Notes under the pieces: model-generated
The model's input: only the letters and a program-made list of their open reading frames with translations
What the model was told of the DNA's origin: nothing
The model's database searches: none
Made by a program: the position numbers and the translations under genes
Part shown: positions 25,456-33,798 of the stretch, in pieces
Layout of the letters: the number at the start of each line of letters is the position of its first letter
Numbering within the stretch: position 1 is the first letter of the stretch
Origin: Chloroflexota bacterium
Lineage (GTDB): Bacteria; Chloroflexota; Dehalococcoidia; Bin125
Direction of reading: 5' to 3'
Length of the DNA stretch: 64,000 nucleotides
Assembly: GCA_028873865.1 (NCBI GenBank)
Contig: JAPPNI010000025.1
Location: 36,725-100,724 of the forward strand

Positions 25456-25755
25456 CTAAGCGAGTTCCTCATAAAGGTCGCGCCATCGAGGATTCGTCTC
25501 TCGAATCAGGTCAACCTTCCAGTCTCGATTCCACTTCTTCATACGCTTCTCTTTCAGGATCGCCTCCTCCATCGTGTCGTGCGTCTCGTACCAGACAAGA
25601 CGGTCGAGCCCGTGTTGTTTGGCGAATCCCTCGATGAGTTTCTGTTTGTGGTTCCGGATGCGAGTCGGGAGATCGGAGGTGACCCCGATGTAGAGGGTTC
25701 CGTGCGGTTTGTTGGTGAGGAGGTAGACGCATGGCGTCCTTCGATCGATTGGCAC
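25456..25755 (-). CDS. GIY-YIG domain putative endonuclease
   Basis: The product is 99 aa. VYLLTNKPHGTLYIGVTSDL carries the GIY (as VYL) and YIG elements, followed by R-x-x-x-H (RIRNHK) and a Glu in EEAILKEKRMKKW, so the catalytic set is complete. Single-domain proteins of this type (YhbQ/UPF0213-like) are found in many genomes without known role. This one is flanked by three copies of a REP-like palindrome: a doublet at 25331-25412 and a single copy at 25806-25836. That hints at a link to repeat mobility or maintenance, but no such activity is established. Confidence 0.88.
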   Translation of the reverse strand: MPIDRRTPCVYLLTNKPHGTLYIGVTSDLPTRIRNHKQKLIEGFAKQHGLDRLVWYETHDTMEEAILKEKRMKKWNRDWKVDLIRETNPRWRDLYEELA

Positions 25756-25805
25756 GTGTTTGGCCTCCTACCGATGGAGATGATGTGTGTTCCATTGCTA
25801 GGGCC

Positions 25806-25836
25806 GTATGGGTTCCCGCTTTCGCGGGAATGACGG
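25806..25836 (+). repeat. REP-like palindrome, copy C
   Basis: The unit starts GTATGGGTTCCCGCTTTCGC and continues GGGAATGACGG, nearly identical to copy B and in the same orientation. It lies 50 bp upstream of the GIY-YIG start, between that gene and the nitronate monooxygenase gene. Confidence 0.8.
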
Positions 25837-25862
25837 CAAGTGGATGGCGTGTGCGCTTGTGG

Positions 25863-27014
25863 TTAGGCCCCGACGGCGACTTTGACGCTTGCAGGCAGCC
25901 TTGAGGTGAATACTTCGACGGCTTCTCGGACCATTTCTTCGAGGACTTCGGCGGCGGGTCGGAGTTCGTTGAGGAGGCCGGAGATCTGGCCGGCGGCGTT
26001 CATCAGGAGGTCTTCCCGTTCACCCTGCTTGGCGGCCTCGGCGATGTCGGCGATGAGGAGGCCCTGGAGGCCCATGGGCAGGGCCTGGGCACCGGAGTCT
26101 TCCCAGGCTTCGATTAACTCGTTGGTGATGTTACGCATGGTCTTGCCGGAGTAAAGGCGGGTGACTCGGGTGTCCTCGTCCTTAGCGGCGAGGATGCGGC
26201 GCTTGCGGAACTCGTCGAGGTTGGCTTCCTGAGTGGGGATGAAGACGGTGCCGCACCAGACGCCGACGCAGCCCATGGCGAGGGCGGCGGCGAGTCCGCG
26301 GCCGTCGCCGATGCCTCCGGCGGCGATCACGGGTTTGGGGGCGACGGCGTCGAGCACCTGCGGGAGCAGGGCCATGGTGCCGATGCGGCCGGTGTGGCCG
26401 CCGGCCTCGTGACCCTGGGCGACGACGATGTCGGCGTTGCCTTCGTGGACGCGGCGGGCGTTCTTCACGTTGCCGACCAGCGAGATGACTTTGCCGTTGG
26501 CCTCGTGGACCTGGTCGACGAATGGGGCGGGATTGCCCAGGCCTGTTGCCAGGACGGGCACCTGCATGCCGGTGATCGTGTCGACCTGATCCTGGGGCGT
26601 GAAGCGCGGCGTGCGCACATCGGCGCGGGGCGCCTGAACGTCGGGCAGATCGAGGTTGGCGCGAATCTCGCCGATGACTTCCTTGTGTTCGCCGGGCAGC
26701 AGGTCGCGCGGATCCTTCGGCCGTTCGCGTCCGCTGGGGCGCCGAGCAACGTTGGAGGGGACGAGGATGTCGACGCCGAAGGGGCGATCGGTGAGGTCCT
26801 GGATGCGGCGGATCTGGGCTTCGAGGCGGTCGGGTGGGAATCCGGCCGCTCCGAGGACGCCGAGTCCGCCGGCGTTGGAGATCGCGGCGACCAGCTCGGG
26901 TCCGGCGACGCCGCCCTGTCCGCCACCGACGGTCGGACCCATGCCGGCGAGGGCGATGGGGTATTCGATGTCGAGCAGGTCGCACATGTCGGTGTGGAGG
27001 ATGGGTCGCGTCAT
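25863..27014 (-). CDS. Nitronate monooxygenase-family flavoprotein
   Basis: The product is 383 aa. The TIM-barrel flavoprotein motifs are clear: YPIALAGMGPTVGG at the start, ISNAGGLGVLGA, VVAQGHEAGGHTGRIG with the catalytic-type His, and PVIAAGGIGDGRGLAAALAMG for FMN phosphate binding. Class I/II nitronate monooxygenases oxidise alkyl nitronates such as propionate-3-nitronate, and close relatives include enoyl reductases of fatty-acid synthesis. The C-terminal extension (about 290-383) is normal for the family. The gene stands alone. Confidence 0.88.
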   Translation of the reverse strand: MTRPILHTDMCDLLDIEYPIALAGMGPTVGGGQGGVAGPELVAAISNAGGLGVLGAAGFPPDRLEAQIRRIQDLTDRPFGVDILVPSNVARRPSGRERPKDPRDLLPGEHKEVIGEIRANLDLPDVQAPRADVRTPRFTPQDQVDTITGMQVPVLATGLGNPAPFVDQVHEANGKVISLVGNVKNARRVHEGNADIVVAQGHEAGGHTGRIGTMALLPQVLDAVAPKPVIAAGGIGDGRGLAAALAMGCVGVWCGTVFIPTQEANLDEFRKRRILAAKDEDTRVTRLYSGKTMRNITNELIEAWEDSGAQALPMGLQGLLIADIAEAAKQGEREDLLMNAAGQISGLLNELRPAAEVLEEMVREAVEVFTSRLPASVKVAVGA

Positions 27015-27124
27015 GGTTCACCAGCGATTCGCGGTCATGGGAGGAGTGTCGTCTGCATTGTTCCTGTAACCGCGCACGCGGTCAATCGCGCATTGTGCGC
27101 AGTGCTCGGGGGTAAGATGAGCGC

Positions 27125-27328
27125 ATGCTGATTCGGGCGACGCTGGGACTGGCGGTGGCGCTGGCGTTGCGAATCTGGTCGCGTCTGCGCAAGCCGCTGA
27201 TCATCGCGGTCGGCAGCGTCATTCTGGTCATACTGTTGATCGTTGTGCTGCAATCCGGGCTTGGCGTGGACAGCGACGACACGATCACCGACAGTCATCG
27301 ACCGGAAATTGTGGGCGGCGGCGAATAG
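27125..27328 (+). CDS. Small single-span membrane protein
   Basis: The product is 67 aa. The chain begins with a hydrophobic/basic stretch, then one strong membrane helix (about residues 25-43, PLIIAVGSVILVILLIVVL), and ends in an acidic tail. GGGGTAAG lies about 10 nt before the ATG. It heads a run of plus-strand genes up to the LysR regulator. No family is recognised. Confidence 0.55.
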   Translation: MLIRATLGLAVALALRIWSRLRKPLIIAVGSVILVILLIVVLQSGLGVDSDDTITDSHRPEIVGGGE

Positions 27329-27363
27329 GACGTCCGCTGCGAGTGAGGGGAATTGCTAGCGTC

Positions 27364-27720
27364 ATGTCGAGACCGAGCGAAGCGCTGATGAACGAAGCCG
27401 GGGAATGGATCGCCGAGCAGTTGTCCGAGGAAGGCCTGATGGTGACCAGCGGCTTCGTCGACCTGGTGCTGGATATGGAGTGGACGGCGATCGAGGAGGG
27501 TGTCGATCCGGACGAGCGCGGCCTGGTCGTCGATGCGGTGATGCAGAAGATGCTCGAGGAGAACGTGCACGTCGGTCCGCCGCCGGACACGCTTTCGACG
27601 GACGGGATCGACACATCGCAGATTCGGCCGGTGCCCCGGGGCTTCGTCGAGCAGGTGCTGAGCTGGGAGGACGATTTCCTCGGGTTCGCCGGGGTTCGAC
27701 GATCGGAAGTGGCAGGGTGA
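27364..27720 (+). CDS. Hypothetical helical acidic protein
   Basis: The product is 118 aa from the ATG at 27364. It is acidic, mostly helical by composition, with no cysteine and no signal peptide. Its stop is 4 bp before the ferredoxin start, so the two are very likely cotranslated and may work together; a role in delivering or using the ferredoxin's electrons is only a guess. Not recognised as a named family. Confidence 0.6.
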   Translation: MSRPSEALMNEAGEWIAEQLSEEGLMVTSGFVDLVLDMEWTAIEEGVDPDERGLVVDAVMQKMLEENVHVGPPPDTLSTDGIDTSQIRPVPRGFVEQVLSWEDDFLGFAGVRRSEVAG

Positions 27721-27724
27721 GTTG

Positions 27725-28045
27725 ATGTTTGGTCAGCGTCACACCGTCACGATTGAGCCTTCAGGGCTCACGGTGGAAGTGCCGGACGGTGAGCGGCTGA
27801 TGCAGGCGGCGCGCGATGCCGGTTTCTGGTGGCCCAACCAATGCAACATGGAGTGTCGCTGCACCGGATGTTTCGTGACCGTAGTGTCGGGGACGGAGCA
27901 CCTGTCGGAGATGGGACGGGCGGAGGAGGAGGCGCTGCTCAACCAGCGCGGTCGACGGGCGCTTGAGGATCCGGTTCGCCTGGCTTGTCAACTTGGCGTG
28001 TACGGCGATGTGACGGTTCGCAAGACCGGTGTTCGCTCGGGCTAG
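27725..28045 (+). CDS. [2Fe-2S] ferredoxin
   Basis: The product is 106 aa from the ATG at 27725. It has a beta-grasp start (HTVTIEPSGLTVEVPDGERL) and the cluster-binding run NQCNMECRCTGC, followed by a distal Cys in RLACQLGVYG. The first loop holds four cysteines instead of the usual three, so one is probably not a ligand. This resembles adrenodoxin/plant-type ferredoxins that feed oxygenases. It sits between a small unknown gene and the LysR regulator. The redox partner is not visible here. Confidence 0.85.
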   Translation: MFGQRHTVTIEPSGLTVEVPDGERLMQAARDAGFWWPNQCNMECRCTGCFVTVVSGTEHLSEMGRAEEEALLNQRGRRALEDPVRLACQLGVYGDVTVRKTGVRSG

Positions 28046-28066
28046 CCGGTAGCAGGAGGCTGCGCC

Positions 28067-29035
28067 ATGCAGGGCATCCACGGGATCGATCTGGCGAGAC
28101 TGGAGGCGTTCGTCGAGGTCGCGGCGGCGCGTTCTTTTTCGCGGGCGGCCGAGCGCCTGAATCTGACCCAGCCGACTGTGTCGGCGCGGATCGCGCAGAT
28201 GGAGGCGCAGCTGGGCGTCAGCCTGTTTGAGCGGCTGGGCCGCCGTGTGCGCCTGACCGATGCGGGGCGGGCTCTGCTACCGCACGCGCAGAGAACGTTG
28301 CAGGCGGCTCGGGACGCGGCTGAGGCGGTTCATGCGCTGCGGGCCGGGGGCGGGGGCAGTCTGGTGATCGGCACAGCGCCGACGGTCGGGACCTACGTGT
28401 TGCCCGGACTCCTTCAGCGCTATGCAGCGGCGCAGCCGAATGTGGAGATCTCGATCCGCACGGGACGCAGCCAGGAGGTCTCGCAGATGGTGCTGGATGA
28501 CGAGGTCCAGATTGGCTTCGAGCGCGAGCTGGGCCACGCCGAGATCGAGTCGATCCCGCTGTATGAAGACGACATCGTCCTGCTGGCCAGCCGGAATCAT
28601 CCGCTGGCCGTGCACGGGTTGGCGACTCCCACCGAGATCGCCGATGAGGCGGTGATCTTCTTCGACACGGGCAGCAGCTACCACTCGATCAGCCAGGCCG
28701 TGTTCCATAACTCCGGCGTGGCGCCGAGACACTCGATCGATGTCGACAGCCTGGAGATGGCCAAGCGCCTGGTGTTGCGCGGCCTGGGACTCGCGTTCCT
28801 GCCCAAGGTTGCGGTCGAGGAAGAGCTGAAGCGCGGCGAGCTGGCGCCGATCGATATTGAATCGGCGATGCCGATCCGACGCAGCATCGCCGTGATCCGG
28901 CGCCGCCGGCGGTCGCTGAGCGACGCGGCGCTGTCGTTCCTGAGCCTGGTTGGGCATGTGTTTGGAGTCGAAGTGGTGCCGGAGATCCGGCAGACGCGTC
29001 GGGGCCTCAGCAGACGGCTGTCGGCCGCTCCTTAG
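28067..29035 (+). CDS. LysR-family transcriptional regulator
   Basis: The product is 322 aa, with AGGAGG before the ATG. The winged helix-turn-helix is at residues 5-65 (LARLEAFVEVAAARSFSRAA, then LNLTQPTVSARIAQ and LFERLGRRVRLTDAG). The effector-binding domain begins near SLVIGTAPTVGTYVLP. LysR regulators usually control a neighbouring or divergent gene in response to a small metabolite. Here the plus-strand neighbours are the ferredoxin and a small protein; the target is uncertain. The stop overlaps the convergent nfo stop by 4 bp. Confidence 0.9.
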   Translation: MQGIHGIDLARLEAFVEVAAARSFSRAAERLNLTQPTVSARIAQMEAQLGVSLFERLGRRVRLTDAGRALLPHAQRTLQAARDAAEAVHALRAGGGGSLVIGTAPTVGTYVLPGLLQRYAAAQPNVEISIRTGRSQEVSQMVLDDEVQIGFERELGHAEIESIPLYEDDIVLLASRNHPLAVHGLATPTEIADEAVIFFDTGSSYHSISQAVFHNSGVAPRHSIDVDSLEMAKRLVLRGLGLAFLPKVAVEEELKRGELAPIDIESAMPIRRSIAVIRRRRRSLSDAALSFLSLVGHVFGVEVVPEIRQTRRGLSRRLSAAP

Positions 29036-29919
29036 GCGGGTTCGCCGGGCACGGCCGGTAGATCCGCATCGTCTCGCAGGGCTTTGAGGATGTCGACGTC
29101 GGCTTTGCCGGGGCCGCCGCCTTCGTAGCCTGGGACTTCGAGCAGCCAGGCGGCCTTGCGCAGGAGTCGATTCCTGACCATTCGGCGGAAGGCTTTGATG
29201 CCGATGGTTCCCTGGCCGATGTTCTCGTGGCGGTCCTTGCCCGAGCCGAGTTCGGTCTTGGAGTCGTTTGCGTGGATCGCGGTGAGTTTGTCGGCGCCGA
29301 TTTCGCGCTGGAACTCGTCGACGGTGTCTTTCAGGCCGGCAATCGTGGCGACGTTGTATCCGGCGGCGTGGGCGTGACAGGTGTCGAGGCAGATTTGCAC
29401 TCGCAGATTGTCGACCGCGTTCATGATCGCCGACAACTCGGCAAAGGTTGAGCCGACCGAGCGGCCCGCTCCGGCGTTGTTTTCGAGCAGCAAGAGTGCG
29501 TCATCGGGAGTGCGGTCGAGGGCCTCAGACATTCCGGCAGCGATTCGCGGCAGCGCGTGGTCGAAGCCTGAGCCCATGTGCGAACCAACGTGAAAGATCA
29601 CGCCGTCTGCGCCGATTCGGGAAGCCAGATCAAGTTCGGCAGTGAGGGTGTCGATCGACTTGCGCAGAAGCTCGTCGTCGGGTGAGGCGAGATTGATGAG
29701 GTAGACGGCGTGGATGAAGGATGACTTGAGCCTGGCCTGTTTGAACTTGGTGCGGTACGACTCGGTGTCTTCATCGGGGTGGTGCTTGCGCCGCCACATC
29801 TGAGGTGCGGCGCCGAAGATCTGGAACGACTCGGCGCCTACCTCGACTGCCCGCTCGACCGCCTTGTCGATCCGACCGGCGGAGGAGACGTGGGCGCCGA
29901 GGCTGGGAGTCCGCGCCAT
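29032..29919 (-). CDS. nfo: Endonuclease IV (AP endonuclease)
   Basis: The product is 295 aa from the ATG at 29919; the frame continues upstream but overlaps the next gene in an unlikely Arg-rich reading. The xylose-isomerase-like barrel shows LGAHVSSAG, FIHAVYLINLASPD, VIFHVGSH, LLLENNAGAG, ICLDTCHAHAAGY, IHANDSK and DRHENIGQG, which supply the trinuclear zinc ligands. The enzyme cuts 5' of abasic sites in base-excision repair. It starts 2 bp after the stop of the metallochaperone gene. Confidence 0.95.
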   Translation of the reverse strand: MARTPSLGAHVSSAGRIDKAVERAVEVGAESFQIFGAAPQMWRRKHHPDEDTESYRTKFKQARLKSSFIHAVYLINLASPDDELLRKSIDTLTAELDLASRIGADGVIFHVGSHMGSGFDHALPRIAAGMSEALDRTPDDALLLLENNAGAGRSVGSTFAELSAIMNAVDNLRVQICLDTCHAHAAGYNVATIAGLKDTVDEFQREIGADKLTAIHANDSKTELGSGKDRHENIGQGTIGIKAFRRMVRNRLLRKAAWLLEVPGYEGGGPGKADVDILKALRDDADLPAVPGEPA

Positions 29920-29921
29920 GG

Positions 29922-30230
29922 TTAGAGTCCGACGGTTCGGGCGGCTCGCTCGGCTGCCCGGCGGAGCGGTTTGGCCCAGGCCGCGTCGAGGACTGCCTGG
30001 CGCAGGGCCGCTTCGTCTACCGGTCCGTTGAGCTGGACGGTGGCGGTGGCGCTCTCCAGGTCGCAGGAGGCGGACTCGACGCCGTCCAGTCGACTCAGCG
30101 ACGCGGTGACTCGGTTGGCGCAGACGCCGCAAAACAGACCGTCGATTTGCAGGGTGGCGCCGTCGGAATCCATGGCGGTCACGCTGGAATCGGGCGCTCT
30201 CAACATTCTGCGTGGTTTGATCCAGGGCAT
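29922..30230 (-). CDS. Heavy-metal-associated (HMA) domain protein
   Basis: The product is 102 aa. After about 25 basic residues comes a single HMA domain: LQIDGLFCGVCANRV with the metal-binding C-x2-C, then LSRLDGVESASCDLE and a typical closing helix. CopZ-like proteins carry Cu(I) or another soft metal to a P-type ATPase, but no ATPase is present here. It lies between the acyl-CoA synthetase gene and nfo on the same strand. Confidence 0.8.
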   Translation of the reverse strand: MPWIKPRRMLRAPDSSVTAMDSDGATLQIDGLFCGVCANRVTASLSRLDGVESASCDLESATATVQLNGPVDEAALRQAVLDAAWAKPLRRAAERAARTVGL

Positions 30231-30239
30231 GTCGACAGC

Positions 30240-31691
30240 CTACCGATTCTGCCAGTCGAGGTAGCGCCGGACCGCTCGAGCGCATGACTCGATGCTCTGG
30301 TAGCAAGCGATCCCGCGGTCGTTGAGTCGATGTTGCAGGTCGAGGCCTCGCTCGAAGCCGACGTTGGTGCGCGGTTGACGAATCACCACGGCCAGCGGCT
30401 TGCTGAGCCTGGGCGTGATGGCCGCGAGGTCGTCCGCCATCTGCCGGGCGTGGTTGTCCCGGCGCGAACTCGGTCCGCCGCCGTCAGCGCCGGTGTGGAC
30501 CATCAGCCAGTCGATACCCGGATCGTTCGCCACGGCTGAGAGGGCAGTTTCCATATTGTCGCCCTCGAGCATGAATCCGGCATCGAGAGGATTGCGGATC
30601 GAAGTGCCGGCGACGGGCGTGAACTCGCGCAGCACCTTCTGGGTCTGCTCGGCGAACCAAGGGACGGGGATGCCGTTGCGGTCACAGATGTCTGCGGCCA
30701 GCACCGAGACGCCGCCACCGCCACCGAGGACGGCGCAACGCGGGCCGCTGACGGTCGGCATTCGCTCGATGGTGACGGCGAGGTCGAGCAGTTCCTCGAC
30801 GCTCTGGGCGGGGATGAAGCCCGCCTGACGCTGAACCGCGTTCCAGATCTGCGCCGAGCCGGCCAACGAGCCGGTGTGCGACGAAGCCGCGCGGGAGCCG
30901 GCCTCGGTCAGGCCTCCCTTGAGCACGACGAGGGGCTTGCGGGCGCGCGACATCTCGCGGGCGACTCGCAGGAAGTTCCGGCCGTTGCGGATGCCCTCGA
31001 GGTAGGCCAGGACGATGTGGGTGTCTGGGTCGTGGGCGAGAAACTCGAGGAAATCGGCTTCGTTCAGGTCGGAGGCGTTGCCGAAGGAGGCGACATTGGA
31101 GAAGTTGATTCCGCGCCGCACGCCCTCGCCGACCACCTCGGACGCGTTCATGCCGGACTGGGAGAGCATGCCGACGTGGCCGGGCGTTGTGGAACCATCG
31201 TCCATCCAGGAGACGCCGCCTCGGGTGGAGTGAATGCCCATGCAGTTGGGCCCGATCAGGCGAATGCCGGCCTCGGCGAGCCTGCGCAGCACCTCGGTTT
31301 CCAGGTCTGCGCGCTCGGAGCTGCCGGTTTCTCCGAATCCTGCGGTAAACAGGTGAATGACCCTGACGTCCTTGGCTACGGCGTCGTCGATCAGGTCGAG
31401 GATCGCTGAGGCGGGCACCGCCGAAATCAGCGACTCGACCGGGCCGGGCACGTCGGCCAGCGAGCGGTAGAGCGGTGTTCCGTCCGATAGCTCGCCGCCG
31501 CGAGGGTTGAGGCAGTAGACATTGGGGACTCGGTCCAGATTGCGGATTCCGCGCAGGAACATCTGCCCGCCGCCCCAGCCGGTCGTGCGCGGCGAGACGC
31601 CGGCGATGGCAATCGATTGTGGCGCGAATGCGGTCCGCAGCGCTGCCTGCGTGTCGGCGCGAGGGCCGGAATCTGAAGGAACAAAGGTCAT
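30240..31691 (-). CDS. Acyl-CoA synthetase (ADP-forming), alpha-type subunit
   Basis: The product is 483 aa from the ATG at 31691. The chain starts with a CoA-binding Rossmann domain (AFAPQSIAIAGVSPRTTGWG), then a succinyl-CoA-ligase-like domain with IGPNCMGIHS, the GMLSQSGMNASEV stretch and the phospho-His candidate in SHTGSLAGS, then a second ligase-like domain from about 300. The ATP-grasp (beta) part needed for a complete enzyme is missing and no beta gene is nearby, so it may pair with a protein coded elsewhere or do other CoA-thioester chemistry. It diverges from the hydrolase at 31741. Confidence 0.82.
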   Translation of the reverse strand: MTFVPSDSGPRADTQAALRTAFAPQSIAIAGVSPRTTGWGGGQMFLRGIRNLDRVPNVYCLNPRGGELSDGTPLYRSLADVPGPVESLISAVPASAILDLIDDAVAKDVRVIHLFTAGFGETGSSERADLETEVLRRLAEAGIRLIGPNCMGIHSTRGGVSWMDDGSTTPGHVGMLSQSGMNASEVVGEGVRRGINFSNVASFGNASDLNEADFLEFLAHDPDTHIVLAYLEGIRNGRNFLRVAREMSRARKPLVVLKGGLTEAGSRAASSHTGSLAGSAQIWNAVQRQAGFIPAQSVEELLDLAVTIERMPTVSGPRCAVLGGGGGVSVLAADICDRNGIPVPWFAEQTQKVLREFTPVAGTSIRNPLDAGFMLEGDNMETALSAVANDPGIDWLMVHTGADGGGPSSRRDNHARQMADDLAAITPRLSKPLAVVIRQPRTNVGFERGLDLQHRLNDRGIACYQSIESCARAVRRYLDWQNR

Positions 31692-31740
31692 ATCGGGCCT
31701 TCCCAGTAGGCGCGGGAGTAGCGTATCAAGCGAGGCTGCC

Positions 31741-32364
31741 ATGACTGAAATCGCGGTTCCGTCCAGCCTGGGGCCCATCGATGCGAGGTGGCATTCGCCG
31801 CTCAATGCGGCACCGCGTGGGGCGATCCTATGTGTCGGCGGGTTTGATGGCGGCTTCGACGGTCCCGCCGAGAGCATCTACCGCGATCTGGCCGAGGAGT
31901 TTCCGAAGCACGGCGTCGGTGTGCTGCGGCTCGACTTTCGGGTCAAGATGTCGCCCGGTCCGATCGACGACGGGACCTTCGATGTCCTGGCCGGGGTTGA
32001 CTGGCTGGTTGAGCAGGGCATCGAACGCGTTGCGCTGATCGGTCACTCATACGGCGGGGCGATCGTTGTCAGGGCCGCATTCCGGTCCGAGGCTGTGGCA
32101 GGAACATGTGCGCTGTCGACTCAGACGATGGGAATCGAGCCCGGCGAGGTGGGCGCGCTGGCGCCTCGACCGCTGCTGCTGATCCACGGCGGTGCGGACT
32201 GGCGGCTGCCGCCTCGGCTGTCGGAGTGGGTGTACTCGATCGCCGGCGAGGGGCGAGAGTTGCAGATCATGGATGGGGCGACGCATTCTCTACGGCAGCG
32301 TCGGGACGATCTGTGGGTGTTGCTGCTGGACTGGGTTGACCGGGTGTTGCCTGTTCGGGAGTGA
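31741..32364 (+). CDS. Small alpha/beta hydrolase
   Basis: The product is 207 aa from the ATG at 31741; a longer frame exists upstream but would cover the divergent start region. The nucleophile motif GHSYGG is near residue 100, with a candidate Asp in HGGADWRLP and His in DGATHSL. The length and ending fit small dienelactone-hydrolase-like serine hydrolases. Substrate unknown. It converges on the amidase gene. Confidence 0.78.
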   Translation: MTEIAVPSSLGPIDARWHSPLNAAPRGAILCVGGFDGGFDGPAESIYRDLAEEFPKHGVGVLRLDFRVKMSPGPIDDGTFDVLAGVDWLVEQGIERVALIGHSYGGAIVVRAAFRSEAVAGTCALSTQTMGIEPGEVGALAPRPLLLIHGGADWRLPPRLSEWVYSIAGEGRELQIMDGATHSLRQRRDDLWVLLLDWVDRVLPVRE

Positions 32365-32368
32365 GCGA

Positions 32369-33757
32369 TCAGATCGGTGGCTTTTGCCAGCCGCCGAGGT
32401 CGTTCTCAAGGGCTGCGGCCAGAGCCAGGGTGACGTCCTCGCGCCAGGGGTGGGCGAGGATCTGGATCCCGATGGGGAGGCCGTCGGCGGACTCGCCGCA
32501 GCGCAACGCGGTTCCTGGCCAACCGGCGATGTTGTAGGGGCCCGTGTAGAACATGGTGCGCAGCTCTTCGCTGTAGGTCTGCCCGTGTTCGGGCGCCGGT
32601 CGCGCGGCAACCGGAGCGACGATCGCGTCGTAGGGCTGGATGAACTGGAGCATCTCGCTGCGGAAGCGGTCCTGGTATTCGAGCGATTCGGTGAAGACAT
32701 CGGTTTGGGTCGGTTCGATCCGGTCGAAGCCCTTCTTGAGGAACTCAGATTCCTCGGTGGTGCCCCACTTGTCCAGCATGCGCTTGACCCAGCCGCGCCC
32801 GTCGCCGCCTCCGACCCGGGGCCACATGTCGACGTATTCGGCCAACGGGGGCGGTGTGTCATGCTCGACCGATCTGACACGTTCGGCCAGGGCCGTCACG
32901 GCGGCGTCGAGGACGGCGCGGGTGTTGTCGTCGGCTTCGAGATAGCCGTCGACATCGCAGTACCAGGCGATGTTCAGACTGCTCAGATCTACATCGGCCG
33001 GGTCGCGCAGCGGCACCGGATGGATGAAGGGGTCGACGCTGTCGGGGCCGGAGATGATCGGCAGCGAGAGGGCGAGATCTTCGACGTAGCGGCACATGGG
33101 GCCGATCGTGGTCCAGGCGTCGAGCGCGCCCATGCCCCAAGGCACGATGTGTCCAGTGCGAGGGACACGGCCGGCCGTTGGTTTGATCCCGCAGATACCG
33201 CTGAAGTGCGAGGGCAGGCGGATGCTGCCGCCGGTGTCGCTGCCAAGGTCGAGGGGCGATCCGCCAGCCGACACGATCGCGGCCGCGCCGCCGCTGGAGC
33301 CGCCGGGGGTGCGATCGGGATTGAACGGGTTTCTGGTCTGGCCGTAGATCAGGTTGTCGGTTTCGCCCGAGAGCGTCAGCTCGGGGGTGTTGGTTTTGCC
33401 CATGAGGATGGCTCCGGCGGCGCGCAGCCTGGCGGCAACCGTCGAGTCCTGATCGGGGATGAAGTCCTTGCGGCCCAGGGTTCCGCCGGTCGTGATCACG
33501 CCCTCTGTGTCGTGCGAGTCCTTGAGCGTGATTGGCGCGCCGTGCAGGGGGCCGAGCTCATCGCCTCGGGCGACGGCGGCGTCAGCCTCGGCGGCTTCCT
33601 CGCGGGCGCGATCGGCGCAGAGCTGGACGACGGCGTTCAGGGTCGGATTGACCTCGTCGATTCGGGCGAGGTGCGCCTCGAGCACTTCGGATGCAGAGAC
33701 CTCGCGCTCGCGGATTGCGCGGGTGATTTCGGTGAGGGAAGAGAACGTGTCGACCAT
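32369..33757 (-). CDS. Amidase-signature family hydrolase
   Basis: The product is 462 aa. The Ser-cisSer-Lys machinery is clear: Lys in GAPITLKDSHDTEG, the Gly/Ser block GGSSGGAAAIVSAGG, and the nucleophile Ser in DTGGSIRLPSHF. The first half also has the GKTNTPELTLSGETDN loop. A GGAGG site precedes the ATG. Family members hydrolyse amides such as urea carboxylate products, nicotinamide or aryl amides, or act as GatA; this is a metabolic amidase rather than GatA because the gatCB neighbours are missing. It begins about 40 bp after the enoyl-CoA hydratase gene. Confidence 0.9.
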   Translation of the reverse strand: MVDTFSSLTEITRAIREREVSASEVLEAHLARIDEVNPTLNAVVQLCADRAREEAAEADAAVARGDELGPLHGAPITLKDSHDTEGVITTGGTLGRKDFIPDQDSTVAARLRAAGAILMGKTNTPELTLSGETDNLIYGQTRNPFNPDRTPGGSSGGAAAIVSAGGSPLDLGSDTGGSIRLPSHFSGICGIKPTAGRVPRTGHIVPWGMGALDAWTTIGPMCRYVEDLALSLPIISGPDSVDPFIHPVPLRDPADVDLSSLNIAWYCDVDGYLEADDNTRAVLDAAVTALAERVRSVEHDTPPPLAEYVDMWPRVGGGDGRGWVKRMLDKWGTTEESEFLKKGFDRIEPTQTDVFTESLEYQDRFRSEMLQFIQPYDAIVAPVAARPAPEHGQTYSEELRTMFYTGPYNIAGWPGTALRCGESADGLPIGIQILAHPWREDVTLALAAALENDLGGWQKPPI

Positions 33758-33798
33758 CGGGCGCCTCCGGACGATTGCCGCGAGACGTCGGTGGCGCG

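Noticed and set aside
25290..25472. Small protein containing FPRKRES and PAFAG phrases
   Set aside because: These are chance translations of the REP-like palindromes at 25331-25412.
25331..25836. CRISPR array
   Set aside because: There are only three palindromic units, irregularly spaced and partly inverted, with no spacers and no cas genes.
29920..30306. N-terminal extension of endonuclease IV
   Set aside because: It is Arg/Pro-rich, lies across the metallochaperone gene and has no family match; the ATG at 29919 is better.
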